A DNA stretch of 64,000 nucleotides from Paguma larvata (GCA_030068075.1 CM057837.1:19375691-19439690); one strand, 5' to 3'. Shown: positions 35,180-46,835, numbered from the stretch's first letter. Notes: generated from the sequence alone by a model not told the origin. Translations and numbers: made by a program.

Positions 35180-35619
35180 CAGGCACACCGCAAAGACTAC
35201 AGGCTCAGTTTCCAGACCACCACAATAAAATAAACTAGAGTCAAAGTAAGTTTTTGGTTTCCCAGTGCAAATGAAAAATATATTTATGCTATAATGCAGT
35301 CTATTAAATGTGAGACAGCATTATACCTTAAATAAATGTGTATATCTTAATTTAAAAATATTGTTAAAAATGTTAATGATCACCTGGGGTTTCAGCCACT
35401 TATAACACCATCACAAATATAATAATAATGAAAAAGTTTGAAATATTGCAAGAATTAGCAAAATGTGACACAGAGATATGAAGTGAGCAAATGCTTTCAG
35501 AAAAATGGCACCAATGGTACCTGCTTAACACAGGGTTGCCACAAACCTTCGATTTGTAAAAACCACAGTCTCTGCAAAGTGCAATAAAGCAAAGAGCAAT
35601 ATAGAGCGAGTTGTGCCTG
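35180..35619 (+). mobile_element. Internally deleted Tigger1-type DNA transposon, complete ends
   Basis: The 440-bp element starts with caggcacacc and ends with gttgtgcctg, both flanked by TA (35178-35179 and 35620-35621), the mariner/pogo target duplication. Internal landmarks are 'tttccagaccaccacaataa', 'tttttggtttcccagtgc', 'tctattaaatgtgagacagc', 'tgagcaaatgctttcagaaa' and 'gcaataaagcaaagagcaat'. The transposase-coding middle of Tigger1 is absent, so it is a non-autonomous (MER-type) derivative. Confidence 0.88.
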
Positions 35620-37965
35620 TAAATCTACAAGAGAGAGATCATAATTCTAAATCTGTATGCCCCCAATAACACAGCTTCAAAATCTGTAAGGTATAATTAA
35701 TGAGTCTTTATTATATTTAAATTCTACCATGAATCCCTCAGATGAAAATTTAACTATTAATTTCACTGCCACCAAACAACATGTTTAAAACACAGAAATG
35801 GTTAGTATTTTACAGCAATCTCACTGATGCATCTTTCTGTAGTGAAGAAAGAGGCCTCTAGAGTCTCACCTCTGCATTTTATCAAATAAACCAGGAAGAG
35901 TCACTTGTTTGACCCACACTGAGGTGGAGGAAGGGGTAAGAGGAAAGAACTCAGAGGGATATCAGTAAACAGATGAGTAAGACCTAGTTGTCATTCCTTG
36001 CTCTATTTATACATTAGAAGTATTCATTATCAAGGAATGACAAAATTGTTGTCTATTAACTACATTCTATTTTTGTGACCCAGGAAATGAGAGTGGAATG
36101 ACAGATCTGCAACAACTTATTCATGATCAATAACTAATTATTCACAAAGCTGACACCAGATGACAGAGGCCTCCACCAAGCACCGGGAAAGACAGAAGAG
36201 GAACACAGCATAACTAGCTTTAGTAATTTGCTTCAGAAGATCTGATGCAGGACGTGTCTGTTTTCTGGCTTTCTAGTTAATGTGATCCACCCACACAGAA
36301 AACACAGACAAACAAAAACCAGCAGAGAAGAGCCCCTGGCTGTCAGGAATCTTTCTGTGGGTTCTGAACCAAATGTCTTTAGGCCAGAGTTTTAAAATTG
36401 CTGTTCTTGCTTCGAAATAAAATGAGCTTTCTAAACAAAACAGAAAGTATGGATTTGCATAGTGAGAAAGATAGTGGGATAATCTTCTTTATCTTCCTCT
36501 CCAAAGTTTCGCCTCTTTGTTCTTTGGAAGAATAATGACTATCAATTATCCGGGAATTTTACAAACATACTGCATCACCTGCAGACACACCAGACCATTT
36601 TGAAAGAAAAAGGAAAACAAAGGACCTCTAACGTTTATTCCAACTGCAAAGAGAAAAACACTCTTGTCACCTCCAGCTGTGAGCACAATTGTCTTTCTCC
36701 CAAGCTAATAAATGTGATGCAGGTAAGTAAATGGGAACCCTCGTTTGCTTGCTCCCCCAGCTCTGGAAACACCACACAAGAGAGCTGCTCAGAACTTATT
36801 ATGGAGCAAATGCTCCCGATACCTGTGTAGGACACAGGACTGCTTTCTCTTTAAGCAGCCTGTACAAACCAGGAATACTCAGAGCTACTGAAATGTGTGA
36901 TAGGAGAACGGGCGTGGGGATGAGGAGGATGAGACCCTATCCACGTCTCTAATCCCACGGTCCGCAATTCGAAGACCACTACTTGGCTCCTTCCCACAGA
37001 ATCTGAGTTCTTAGCAGTTTTCGACTACAGATTGAAATTTAAGAAATATCATCTTCTCTACATAATGTGGCTACAACGGTGTTCTAAGTTTTGAAAGGAA
37101 CACACGTTCCTCTCTGCCCTCAGGAAGGCAACCAAGACACACATTTAGGAAGTGATTAGGAAAAACATAACGTCAATAAAGTATTAAAGTCTGAGGTAGA
37201 GTCAGAGCTCTAAAGCCCATTAAGTACTTATGGGAGGGAGAAGGAAGAGGCAGAGGAGAGAGGGCAGGAGGGAAGGACCTCGTCATCAAATCCTCCACGC
37301 TGACCACAGTACCCGGATGAGGTCCGGAATGCCCACACACGGGCCTCGGAACCCTTAGAAAGTCTCACGGCCTCTTGGCAACTGCTGCTGCTCGCCTTAT
37401 GACCTCTTTGTTCTTTGTCCTGGACCGTCTCAGCTCTGGACAAACAAGTCATACCAGCAAAGAAAGTCCTTCTGGGATCAGGCCTGGCCCCTGCTGGGGC
37501 CACTCCACGACAAAGGCGGGCAGAGGGATCACGGTCAGTGCCAGTACCATGGTGCCAAGCACCAAAACAAAGGCATTCCTAAGGACATGGAAGGATTCCT
37601 AACACAGGCAGGATCGGCTGAGCACTTCGCCCCACTTCTGCACGGCACAGTGAGACCTAATCACACCTGTGGGTCACGCAGGCCTCCAGTGATTTAAAGC
37701 CAAGGAGATACTAGCAATAGGAGTCTCGGAGACTGACCCCCAAAGTAACAGGGAGAACAGCTCTCATGGGCCTAATTAAGTAGGACTTAGTAACTCAGAG
37801 TAAGTTAGGGGCGTTCGGAGCTGTCAGGCAACAGAAATTCGGGTTAAAAGCATGAGGAAGAGAATGTTAATCACCTATCCGGTATATATTTCTCCCTTAC
37901 TCCTGTACTAAAACAACTCTGACTTTGTTGAAAGCATGAATAACTCCACCTAAAAATCTTTTCCA
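35620..37965. other. Repeat-poor intronic stretch, nothing recognised
   Basis: There are no SINE, L1 or LTR sequences that I can identify in this 2.3 kb. It is AT-rich until about 36700, then mixed. Short open frames occur, but none is protein-like or spliced to DOCK1. Confidence 0.5.
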
Positions 37966-38157
37966 GGGGGACCTGGGTGGCTCAACTGGTTAAGTGTCTG
38001 ACTCTTAGTTTCGGCTCAGGGCATGATCTCACGGTTCATAAGCTGGAGTCCCACTTTGGGCTTCGTGCTACAGGTGCGGAGCCTGCCTGCAATTCTTTCT
38101 CCCTCTCTCTCTGCCCTTCCCCCGCCCTCAAAATAAATAAATAAATTTTAAAAAATT
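37966..38157 (+). mobile_element. CAN SINE, antisense to DOCK1
   Basis: The head is ggggacctgggtggctcaac. The flanking duplication 'aaaatcttttcc' / 'aaaatctttttc' at 37953-37964 and 38158-38169 is nearly exact. Confidence 0.94.
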
Positions 38158-38452
38158 AAAATCTTTTTCAACCTCCCTTGCATCTAGGGCAGTCATATGA
38201 CACAGTCCCGGCCACTCAGGTGAAAGCACGTGACACTTGTAGGGACTGGGGAAAGTTCTCTAACAAGGAGAGTACCTAGGAGGCTGTTCACTCCACACCT
38301 TCCTCTCTCTGCTGCCTGGAAGGCAGTTCTGATGCCAGGAGGGGCAGGGGCCACCTCAGGACCGCAAGACAAAGAGACAGACTCTAACGATGATGGAGCA
38401 GAAAGGCAAAAGGAGCCAAGGACATGGGGAAACCAGGGAACCAGTGCCTGAG

Positions 38453-38475
38453 TTCTGGAATCTTCTGGAACCTTC
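38453..38475. promoter_or_regulatory. Perfect five-unit heat-shock-element-like array
   Basis: Five alternating trimers with exact 2-nt spacing: TTC at 38453, GAA at 38458, TTC at 38463, GAA at 38468, TTC at 38473. This is the HSF1 binding architecture; five perfect units is more than the usual three. Binding here is not known. Confidence 0.5.
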
Positions 38476-39673
38476 CTCCAGGCTACAAGTTGTGTAAGGG
38501 GTTGGGGAGAAGCCAAGCTCATCTGGTGAAGTCACGTTAAGTTAGGCTTTCCTGTAACACAAAGCCAATCATATTCCCAACCTCTAGAAGACTGATCAAA
38601 TTCAACATTGATGGACTATGGTTCTCAGATACCGTGCCATTTGTATTTGGAGATTGAGAGATATAGGGAAAGAAATAACTCTGCCACTGGCCCACTTGAG
38701 TGACCCCAATCTTTTCTAGCTGCATTATTTTGTACAAGATGATAGCACTTACTACAATAGCAGGAACACACTGATAATCAACACACGTCTCCTCTGCTTC
38801 CTAATCTCTGAATGAGAAGGAAAGTCGGCAGTGTATTTGGGGAGGAAATGAGCACCAGCAAACCCCTGACTCGATGTCATATTGATTACAAACTGTACAA
38901 GACTAAAATTCCTTCAGATAAAACATGACGAAATCTACACATATCACCTGACTATTCCATTCTTTCAAGTTCACGCTCTGAGCTTAGTGCAGATTTTGGT
39001 TGAGGGTAATTAATGATTTAAATTTAGCGAGGAAAAATACGAAAGCATGAGAGAGGGTGCCAAGAAGTTCATTTTCATAGAATTAATTTTATTGGAAAAT
39101 AAAATAAAATGCAGGAAAACTAAACCAACTTTGCTTGGTCACCTTTCACAGCTGAGAGCGGGAAAATCATCGATGACTTTGACCCTTTAGCGAAAGCTCA
39201 GTCTACAGCAAGATTCATACCTCCCTGAAATGAGCACAATCAAAGAGCAGGACTTTGATCCCTTAGCTGAGGATGACAGACAGCATCATGGCCTCAAACT
39301 GTGTGTCTTCATACATTCAAATGGCAGTGTAGAGACTGCTGTCTACGTCATGTCAACTCCAGAGCGAACACACGCACACTAATCCTTCACCAGTAACACA
39401 GGGGCTGTTAACCGCCGATCGGCACTCCAATCAATGGTAGGTCCACCCTGCGTATCACTTTTCCAAGTCTATGCACAGTCAGTTACTCGCTCCTCTGGCT
39501 TTATCTGCACCATGGTTTGCACTGGATTTTGAATACCTTCCCTTTTCTGAAGAAGATTACCGCAGGCCAACAAAGATAAAATGAGGAATAGAGAGGGACT
39601 AATTTGGGTCTACAATGGTTCAGTTCCCAGCTTTCACTCATCCGTTCACAGAGCACTACGCTTTTAAAAGATG

Positions 39674-39888
39674 GGGCGCCTAGGTGGCTCAACTGGTTAA
39701 GCATCCAGCTTTGGCCCAGGTCATGATCTCACAACTTGTGAGTTCGAGCCCCGCATCGGGCTCTGTGCTGACGGCTCAGAGTGTGGAGCCTGCTTCAGAT
39801 TCTGTCTCTGTCTCCCTCTGCCCTTCCCCCACTTGCGCATATTCTCTCTCTCTCTCTGTCTCTCATATAAATAAACATTAAAAAAAAC
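39674..39888 (+). mobile_element. CAN SINE (felid type), antisense to DOCK1
   Basis: The head is ggggcgcctaggtggctcaa, followed by a CT/GTCTCT tract and 'ataaataaacatt' tail. Near full length. Confidence 0.95.
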
Positions 39889-40706
39889 TTTAAGGTGACG
39901 TGTATTCTCTAAATCAGAGGGACATTGGTTTGTGAAACTCCGTGTCTGTGTGTAGAACTCACAACAAGAACATCAACCTTGAACAATCAACGGGAACAAA
40001 CATCACTCACAGTAGGGAACCCAAAGCAGCCATCGTCCCAGAGAAGCAAGCACAGAGTCCCCTTCAACACTCAGTCCATTCACACAGTTACATATCGTGG
40101 GCGAACTGGGAAGCTCTGGCTTTGGCACGGTTCTTATCACAGACACCTGTAAAAATATTACCGCTCTCTATGAAAAAGGAAGTGAGCGACACTCCAATCC
40201 ACTTTAAGATTCAAAAACGATTCATACATTCATCCACGTAGTATGAGAAACAGGTCACTGAGCGCGATACCTGAGGGTCCATTCACCTGGCAATTCCACA
40301 CGTGAGAATCTCTCTCCAGAAGCAAAATATTACTCTGGTTGAAGGAAAGAAAGAGACGAAGCACCACAGTCTTCCCAAGGGAGGGCAATTTAACTGTGGT
40401 TTTGGCCTTTCGAAGTTGTTGCTTATTTTAAATGTTTGCTCTTTTGAGGCTTTCTTCTATCGGGAGACACACCGGCACGAACTTCAGAGCCCGTGATGTA
40501 CGCCCTGTACTACCTCTGATGACCTCAGAGCACATCGGTGGTCAGGATTTTATTCCTGCACACATTCTGGACGTGAGAACGGGGCCTGCTGCTCAAACTT
40601 GGGCTTGCGTTTCACAGCACGGGGAGCAGTTACCCTAAGCGTGGGTGACCCCAACACGGTACAGCTGTCTATTGCTTTCTGGCATGACAGAGCAGTAATA
40701 GACCAC

Positions 40707-40800
40707 CGGGAAGAAAGAGAGGGAAGAAAATGGAGAGAGAAAGGGAAGGAAGGGGGAAAAGAGAGAGGGGAACAGAGAAGGAGAAGAAAGGAAGTGAAAG
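40707..40800. repeat. Purine-rich low-complexity tract (polypyrimidine in DOCK1 sense)
   Basis: It is an almost uninterrupted A/G run on the plus strand (single breaks near 40731, 40773 and 40795). In the transcript it becomes a C/U-rich run of about 94 nt starting about 45 nt after the 135-nt exon's donor. Confidence 0.85.
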
Positions 40801-40844
40801 ATCTCCTAAAAGCCCCTGGGAGGGCCGGCACGGGTGACACTTAC

Positions 40845-40979
40845 TGATTGAACAGGACCCTGGAGCGCACGATGAACTTGAAGATGTACTCCAAAGCCTT
40901 CATAGCTTTGTACAGCTGGTCATTGATCCCCGGCTTCTCCGCATTGTCCACGTAGTTCCTTAAAACTTTTGTCAGCTTC
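40845..40979 (-). CDS. DOCK1: DOCK1 exon, helical region (frame-preserving, 135 nt)
   Basis: It completes the split threonine codon, reads 44 codons and leaves two bases of a glutamine codon. The peptide runs KLTKVLRNYVDNAEKPGIND, QLYKAMKALEYIFKFIV, RSRVLFN. Compared with memory of human DOCK1 it has VLRNY, GINDQ and ALEYIF substitutions, all conservative. With phase 2 at both ends and a length of 45 codons it is a possible cassette exon. The donor TCA|gtaagt is strong. About 45 nt beyond it a roughly 90-nt polypyrimidine stretch (in transcript sense) begins. Confidence 0.97.
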
Positions 40980-41199
40980 CTGTTCGTAACGGAATCACAA
41001 ATTCATTAACGGGTTCGGAAAATCACAACATCTCAATTCCGAACTAGGACAGAAATGCCCGCGTGGGCTATGCTTGTTTCGGTTCGCACTTACCCGCGGA
41101 TGCCTATTTATAAAATGTATTCAAAACAGATTAAAAGTGAGCCATAAAACAACACTCAGAGGAGCGAGATCTGAACATATAACCAGCCTTTTTTTCTAA

Positions 41200-41390
41200 G
41201 TTTCAGAGGTTTTTCTAAGCATTTAAATGTATTATGTAACTTAATCTTCACAACAGCCCAATAAGGCAAGTATTATTTTAGGGTATAATGATAATAATTG
41301 GATATAACAGCAGGTATATTATCCCTAACGTATAAGTGAAAAAGAAGGCGAGGCTTAGATAGATAAACTAGCTTCCCCAATGCTAAATAA
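41200..41390 (-). mobile_element. MIR-like remnant
   Basis: 'taatcttcacaacagcccaa', 'taaggcaagtattattttag' and 'gcgaggcttagatagataaa' resemble the MIR/L2 'low-level' region in reverse. Strongly diverged. Confidence 0.55.
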
Positions 41391-41991
41391 AATTGAGGAG
41401 GTTTTCTTCACAGCCATATATATTTTTGTAATGCTTTTTGTAACGTTTCTTATTTTTAACATGGAATATGCGTTATTTTCAAATGACAGAGGCAGTTGTG
41501 GCAATGATGACTTTTTTAACTCTGCCCAGACTTCTACATTTTCTACTCCTTCTGGCCCGTAAACTAATAATCACTGTCCGCTGATCAGAAGGCTGGCCCT
41601 CAGGCGAAGTTTCTAACTCATAAGGGAACAGCTAACTTAACTTCAGTGTGGTTCCTGGTTTTGGCGTATTTGGATGCACTATAATTCTCCAAAAACCAGC
41701 CACAAGTGCACAGCCTGTACAACAACCATTAACCAAACTTCTATGAGCCCCAACTTTCCATGTCATCAACAAGAGTTCACTGTGGCTTTTTAAATATTCA
41801 TTATGCCCATAAAAATAACCTGGTAGGGCACTGCCGGCATTTCCAGCCAAGTGGTGAGCCCATATGGACCCAGACCGTTAGTCAAGATTATAAGATACCC
41901 ATAAGAGCAACTGTAACTTGCATTAAGGATGACCTCAGAATAGTCCTAAGAGTACCACTGTCCTGATAAATCACAATAAAAAACTTTCAAG

Positions 41992-42190
41992 GGGCATCTG
42001 AGTGGCTCAGTGGGTTAAGGGGCCGAGTTCAGCTCAGATCATGATCTCGTGGTTCGTGGGTTCAAGCCCCGCGTCAGGCTCTCTGCTGTCAGTGCAGAGC
42101 CCTATTCGCATCTTCTCTCTCCCTCTCTCTCTGCCCATCCCCCCTCTTGCTCGCTCTCCTTCTCTCTCAAAAATAAACATTTAAGGGGGG
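41992..42190 (+). mobile_element. CAN SINE (felid type), antisense to DOCK1
   Basis: The head is ggggcatctgagtggctcag. The flanks 'aaaaaactttcaagg' and 'aaaaaagctttctgg' are a diverged duplication. Confidence 0.94.
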
Positions 42191-44179
42191 AAAAAAGCTT
42201 TCTGGGTGACCAGGTGGATGTGAAGTCATTTCTAAGGCTCAGCAGGTTGCAGAACCCTCGTAAACCCTTGACAGGGTGAGAGGAGCATCCGGATCTGGAA
42301 GTCCTCTCCCCGGGGGCTCCCCCCGCTCCCGTGTTGGGAGGGTGGCCCACCATCCACGTCTTCCAAGGGTCCTCGAGGCACAGGAGAACATCGAAAGTCC
42401 TGCCATAAAACCCGTTTCCCCTGATTTAACTTCCTTTCTCAAGCTTATTGGCCAGATTCCCTTTTCTTATTAGACTCATCGATATCCCAAGAAATAGAAG
42501 TTCCACAGAACACATTTTGGGAATTTTCTCAACAGATTAATCAAAAAGAAATAAATGAATAAATAAATAAATAAATAGAAGGAATGGTTTGCAAAGAGAA
42601 TGACCCAGAACCGGATGAGGAAGGAAGTCAAAAGACCCACACCCACAGGAGCTGGGCCCTCCGTAACGGCAGGAAGATGGAGCCCCCTGGGACCCACTGG
42701 GAGGGGAGGACCGAACAGAGCACCCGTGAAGCAGAGGCAAGGCCTGGACTGGCTCCGGGAAAAGCAGCTCTGTAGCCAGAAAGAAGCCCGTCCTGCTAGT
42801 TTTCACTCCTCCCTCATCGCCTGCACCACTGAGTCACCGGTGTCTCTGCGGGGGCTCCCACGCCCAGACTGCGCGTGCCGCCGAGGTGGGGCACTGACAG
42901 GTACCGCCTACGGCGCAGTCGCCTTTCAGTTCTTCTCTCCGAGTTCTCTGTGGAGAAGGGCGGAAGATCTCCACATTACCAAAGGAAAGAGGTAACTATC
43001 TGGGAGAAAGTCTAATCTCCACCCATGCCTGCCCAGGCTTCCAGAGAGGCAGCGGCTGGGAGACCCTCCGTGAACATACTCAGAATTTCTCCGGCCCAGA
43101 GACCATTAACACAGGGACGCCTTTCCAGGATGGGGCTAGAACTGCGGGAATCGCAGTTATCTCCTTTGGTATTTCACGGCTTAAATACTCAGATCTGAAG
43201 TAAGGAACCACATGCGGTTGCTCCTTTAACAAAACATGGTAAGAATAGTTACTCTCCAAAATGAATCTCCTTGTCGGCAGACAACGGGAGCTGAATGAGA
43301 GGATACCGATTCTCAACTCCGTCCCATCATCTCTTAAAGATAAAATGGTACTTTCTGTTTCTCCGGAGCCCTCGACTTTCGCTTCGCCTCGTATGGCAAA
43401 GGCACAGAACGGGCAGTGCCAACAGAAGGTCTGGAACACAGCGTGGCAAGCTCATTCACCGTGCTGATGTTCTAAATTTCCACTTTCTGAAATTCCAAGA
43501 CCAGAGCTAACCTGAGAAGAGCCGTTTGGCCACCTTTCGATAAAGAGGCAGAAGTGGGAAGGTGACGTGTAGAGATCCCGCCACGTGACGAGCAGCTCGC
43601 AGGCCACTTCCGCCAACCCTGCTTGGTCCACCATAGCAAGACGGCGCCCCTCGGTCACCTGCAAGATGGCACCCCTCAGTCTGAAAGGGACTGTCCGAAG
43701 CGCAGTCAAACTGGACGTCTCCACTAAGAGAACAAACCGTTTCAAACAAACACTTACCAGCAAGCACAAAGGACTTGTCGCAGCTGGTTCTGTGTACGTG
43801 AGGATGTGGCAGCCCCCCTGGGGCTCTGCCCACCGCCCTGGAATAGACGTGCACTCGAGGCAGACATGAAGGGCCGAGGGGTAGGATGACTGACGTCACA
43901 CAAAGAGCTAGCATCAGACCTCTGGCCTTGCGCTCATGGCTGCGCACAGGCTGAAGTATGCTCAGACACTTAGGAGCTGTGACTCGAGTTACTGGCACTA
44001 AGGACAGTCATTTCGAGTGATTCTAAGGTGGGGGAGGATTTTCTTGAAGAAATTATTTAAACTTACTGTCACTGCAACTCACACAATTAAAAGTTTAAGT
44101 AAATGCCAAGAAATCCCCTGGTAAGCAAGATGGAGTAACTCCTCCTAAGTATTACAATAAGAATGAAACCCAAATATTG

Positions 44180-44312
44180 CTTAGGGCTCCCTAAGCACCA
44201 AGGATTACTCCAGACACTTAACATGTAATAACTCACTGAAATTCTCAAGAAACCCTAAGATTGTGCCTGTTTTACTGATAAGAAGGCTTAGGCCCAAAGA
44301 GGTTAAGAGATT
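44180..44312 (-). mobile_element. MIR remnant (split by a SINE)
   Basis: 'cttaacatgtaataactcac', 'tgttttactgataagaagg' and 'gcccaaagaggttaagagat' are the reverse complement of the MIR 3' half. Sequence after the SINE ('gtaagtgactgagcc') plausibly continues it. Confidence 0.7.
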
Positions 44313-44322
44313 TAAATTTCGG

Positions 44323-44518
44323 CGTGCCCGGGTGGATTAGCAGGTTAAGCACCGGACTCGTGATTGCGGCTCAGGTCCTGATCTCAAGGTTAGTGAGTTC
44401 AAGCCCCGTGTCGGGCTCCGTGGTGACGGTGGAGCCTGCTTGGGATTCTCTCTCCCTCTCTCTCTGTCCCTCTCTCCCATCCTCTCTCTCTGCCCCTCTC
44501 CTAATAAATAAATAAACT
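44323..44518 (+). mobile_element. CAN SINE with expanded tail, inside a MIR
   Basis: The head is 'cgtgcccgggtggattagca'. The left flank aaatttcgg (44315-44322) matches the right flank after the GAA tract. It interrupts a MIR whose halves are at about 44180-44312 and 44650-44740. Confidence 0.93.
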
Positions 44519-44641
44519 TGAAGAAGAAGAAGAAGAAGAAGAAGAAGAAGAAGAAGAAGAAGAAGAAGAAGGAAGAAAGAAGAAGGAAGAAAGAAGAAAG
44601 AAGAAAGAAGAAAGAAGAAGAAGAAGAAGAAGAGGAGGAAG
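44519..44641. repeat. (GAA)n microsatellite, about 120 bp
   Basis: It is nearly pure aag/gaa triplets with ggaagaaa interruptions, ending in gaggaggaag. The tract lies between the SINE body and its right-hand target duplication (aaatttgg at 44642-44649), so it is the expanded A-rich tail of that SINE. In the DOCK1 transcript it reads (UUC)n. Confidence 0.95.
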
Positions 44642-45298
44642 AAATTTGGACTTGTAAGTGACTGAGCCGTGGTCTGTCAGAAGCAGGGTTCCTAGACTGT
44701 GCCGGGCAGCACCAGTGAGCCGCCTCTCAGGCCGGGATGCAACGCATTTGCTCCGCCTGCTCACTAGGCACCCAGAGGGGCAGGCGTGGGGACATGGGGG
44801 GAGGGTCGAGAGCAGCTAGGCGGGCAGTCAGAATCCAAGCCCATTACAGCCGAAGCATCTAGAACAAAAAGGAAGGCCCTCTTTAAAGAGCAAACGATAC
44901 ACTGAGAATGGAGTTTTATTCACAACCAACCAATCGTCTCCAACCGGGAACACATCCACTCATTCATTCGCCAAAAGCTGGTCGGGAAGCCACAGGGAGG
45001 CAGGGATTCTGCATCCACAGATCAGCTTCACTGAACACAAACTGAAAACTTCAAAGACAAATGGAAAGTAGAGAGGAGAACAAGATTTCATTCCAGAATG
45101 TTAGGATACTTTATCGCATATCTCCTTTCAACAAGATTGTTAGGTCTGTTAAGAGGGAAACAGTAATAAAAATTGTCCCAGAAGTTCAGAGTTGGGGGGC
45201 GGGGGTATATACAATCAGACAAAAGTATATGAAAAAGGCACTGAACAATAAACATGCAAAACAAAGCATTGGTTTCAAAACAACGAAAATGAACTCAC

Positions 45299-45399
45299 GT
45301 GTAGGCTAGCGTTGCACTAAAGTGTTTCTTAATGTAGGTTTCCAGAACCGGATTAAAATGTTGAAATTTTCTATCCGCAATCAGTCCAATGATAAATAC
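45299..45399 (-). CDS. DOCK1: DOCK1 exon, helical region
   Basis: Exon of 101 nt, 33 codons plus two bases of a threonine codon: [20 protein letters not shown], then [27 protein letters not shown] is a conserved DOCK A-subfamily helix. The acceptor is tgaattaaacag and the donor CAC|gtgagt is strong. The downstream intron carries a (GAA)n tract about 650 bp away. Confidence 0.97.
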
Positions 45400-45964
45400 C
45401 TGTTTAATTCATCAATATTTTCATTAGCAAGACAACGCAAGTCATTTTGGAATCCCCCTCTGAATCATCTGCACTGTGGTGGGAATCAAAAATTGAGAAC
45501 ATTTTCAGAAGTTACGCCTTCTGGGGCATCTGGGGGGCTCAGTTGGTTAAGCATCCGACTTCGGCTGAGGTCATGATCTCACAGCTCGTGAGTTCAAGCC
45601 CCGCGTCGAGCTCTGTGCTGACAGCTCAGGAACCGGGAGCCTGCTTCGGATTCTGTGTCTCCCTCTCTCTCTGCCCCTCCCCTGCTCACGCGCTGTCTCT
45701 CTCTCTCTCCTTCAAAAATAAATAAACTTTTAAAAAACAAATTAAAAAAAAAAAAAAAAAGGAGTTTCGTCTTCTTACTCCAGAAATGACACTGGGCTGA
45801 TGATACTGTTCCACTGAAAGCTACTCCCTGCCTCCCAAATCCATGGCTCTGGCTGGATTTACAACTGAAAACACTTGCAAGGTCGCTGCCCTCCCCCAGT
45901 TTCAAAGACTGCAGCGCAAGAGCCGCCTTAACATCTGAGCAGACGGAAAGCAGAGGCTCCTTAC
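45400..45964 (-). other. DOCK1: DOCK1 intron (565 bp), mostly a SINE
   Basis: Short intron of which about 240 bp is a CAN SINE (45523-45761). The remainder has no named element. Confidence 0.9.
45523..45761 (+). mobile_element. CAN SINE (felid type), antisense to DOCK1
   Basis: Full-length with a long A tail. The flanking duplication is imperfect ('agttacgccttct' before, 'agtttcgtcttct' after). It makes up over 40% of this 565-bp intron. Confidence 0.95.
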
Positions 45965-46054
45965 CAGCGCGTCAAACACTAAGGTATCGAAGGTCTCGCT
46001 CTCGGAATTCTCCATCATGATGTTGAAGAGGGCATCCAAGGTGTCCTGGAGGAA
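45965..46054 (-). CDS. DOCK1: DOCK1 exon, helical region
   Basis: Exon of 90 nt, phase 0 at both ends (30 codons): [20 protein letters not shown] and then [10 protein letters not shown]. It is an amphipathic helical pair in the scaffold that connects DHR-1 to DHR-2. Skipping it would remove 30 residues without a frameshift. The acceptor is gtgtctccagttcc-type, with cag directly before TTC, and the donor CTG|gtaagg is good. Confidence 0.97.
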
Positions 46055-46835
46055 CTGGAGACACGCAGAATGTCAGCAGACGAAGTAAACTCACCCGGCT
46101 TTCCCCCGACCTAGAATCACTATCCTCCTCGGCAACGGGCCGAACACCCATCTCCCCCAAGTGCCACCGATGAAGCTGTGCACTCCGCGACTCTTCTGAG
46201 CGGTTCAATGCGCAAGACAAAAATCTGAGATGCGTGAACTCACAACAAAGACACGGCAGCCTGAGCCCAGCAGGGGAGGCCTGGCATCGCGGACGCGCCT
46301 GACGGTGCCCTCCCCTTCGGTCTTCGCCACCCCCTTTCCTCATCGTCACCAGTCTGGAGACAAGGAACCCCACGGCAGCTCTGGGAAGACTGGCTCTGCT
46401 TCGTCCCGGACTCTGAGTGAAGGACCTGAGCTACGGGGTGGGCAGAAGCCACCCAGGGACGGACTTCCAGCTGAGAGCAATGAAGGACCTTCCACAGACA
46501 CAGACGCCCAAGGACGGAAGAGGTGTGGGCCTCTAAAACTGGGGCACCAGGAAGCACGTTTTATTCAGGAGCAATGCAGAAATCCCATGTACAGCCTACT
46601 ATAACTCACCAAGTAAATACCAGAGCACAGAATGACAACCCATCATCAATTAATTAAGGAAAGAAAAAAAAAATCACATGATCCAAAGTTCTGTCACACT
46701 AGACACTGGCTTCCAAGCCATCTCCATTCTCCCCGGAGAGGAGCATCGAACGGACTAGGAAAGGCTATCTTGGAGGTAATGAGTTCCCTGTCGGTGGGGG
46801 AGTTCAAGAATAGGCGTATGTCACACCACGGAAAA

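Larger units (their letters stand above)
32690..40844 (-). other. DOCK1: DOCK1 intron (8155 bp)
   Basis: The intron contains SINEs at 39673-39888, 37966-38157, 34687-34892 and 34272-34470, a Tigger1-type DNA element at 35180-35619, and a repeat-poor AT-rich block at 33080-33620. The 35930-37960 and 38180-39660 stretches contain no element I can name, apart from the HSE-like array at 38453-38475. Confidence 0.85.
40980..45298 (-). other. DOCK1: DOCK1 intron (4319 bp)
   Basis: It contains a SINE with an expanded (GAA)n tail at 44323-44641 inside a MIR remnant, a SINE at 41992-42190, and a MIR-like piece at 41200-41390. The 42200-44170 stretch is GC-rich in places and otherwise unassigned; an A-rich (AAAT)n run lies at 42545-42580. 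Confidence 0.85.

Noticed and set aside
39172..39270. Two similar 20-mers (gactttga(c/t)cccttagc) that would encode DFDPLA twice
   Set aside because: Different frames with stops between them and no matching gene that I can name; probably chance or a decayed repeat.
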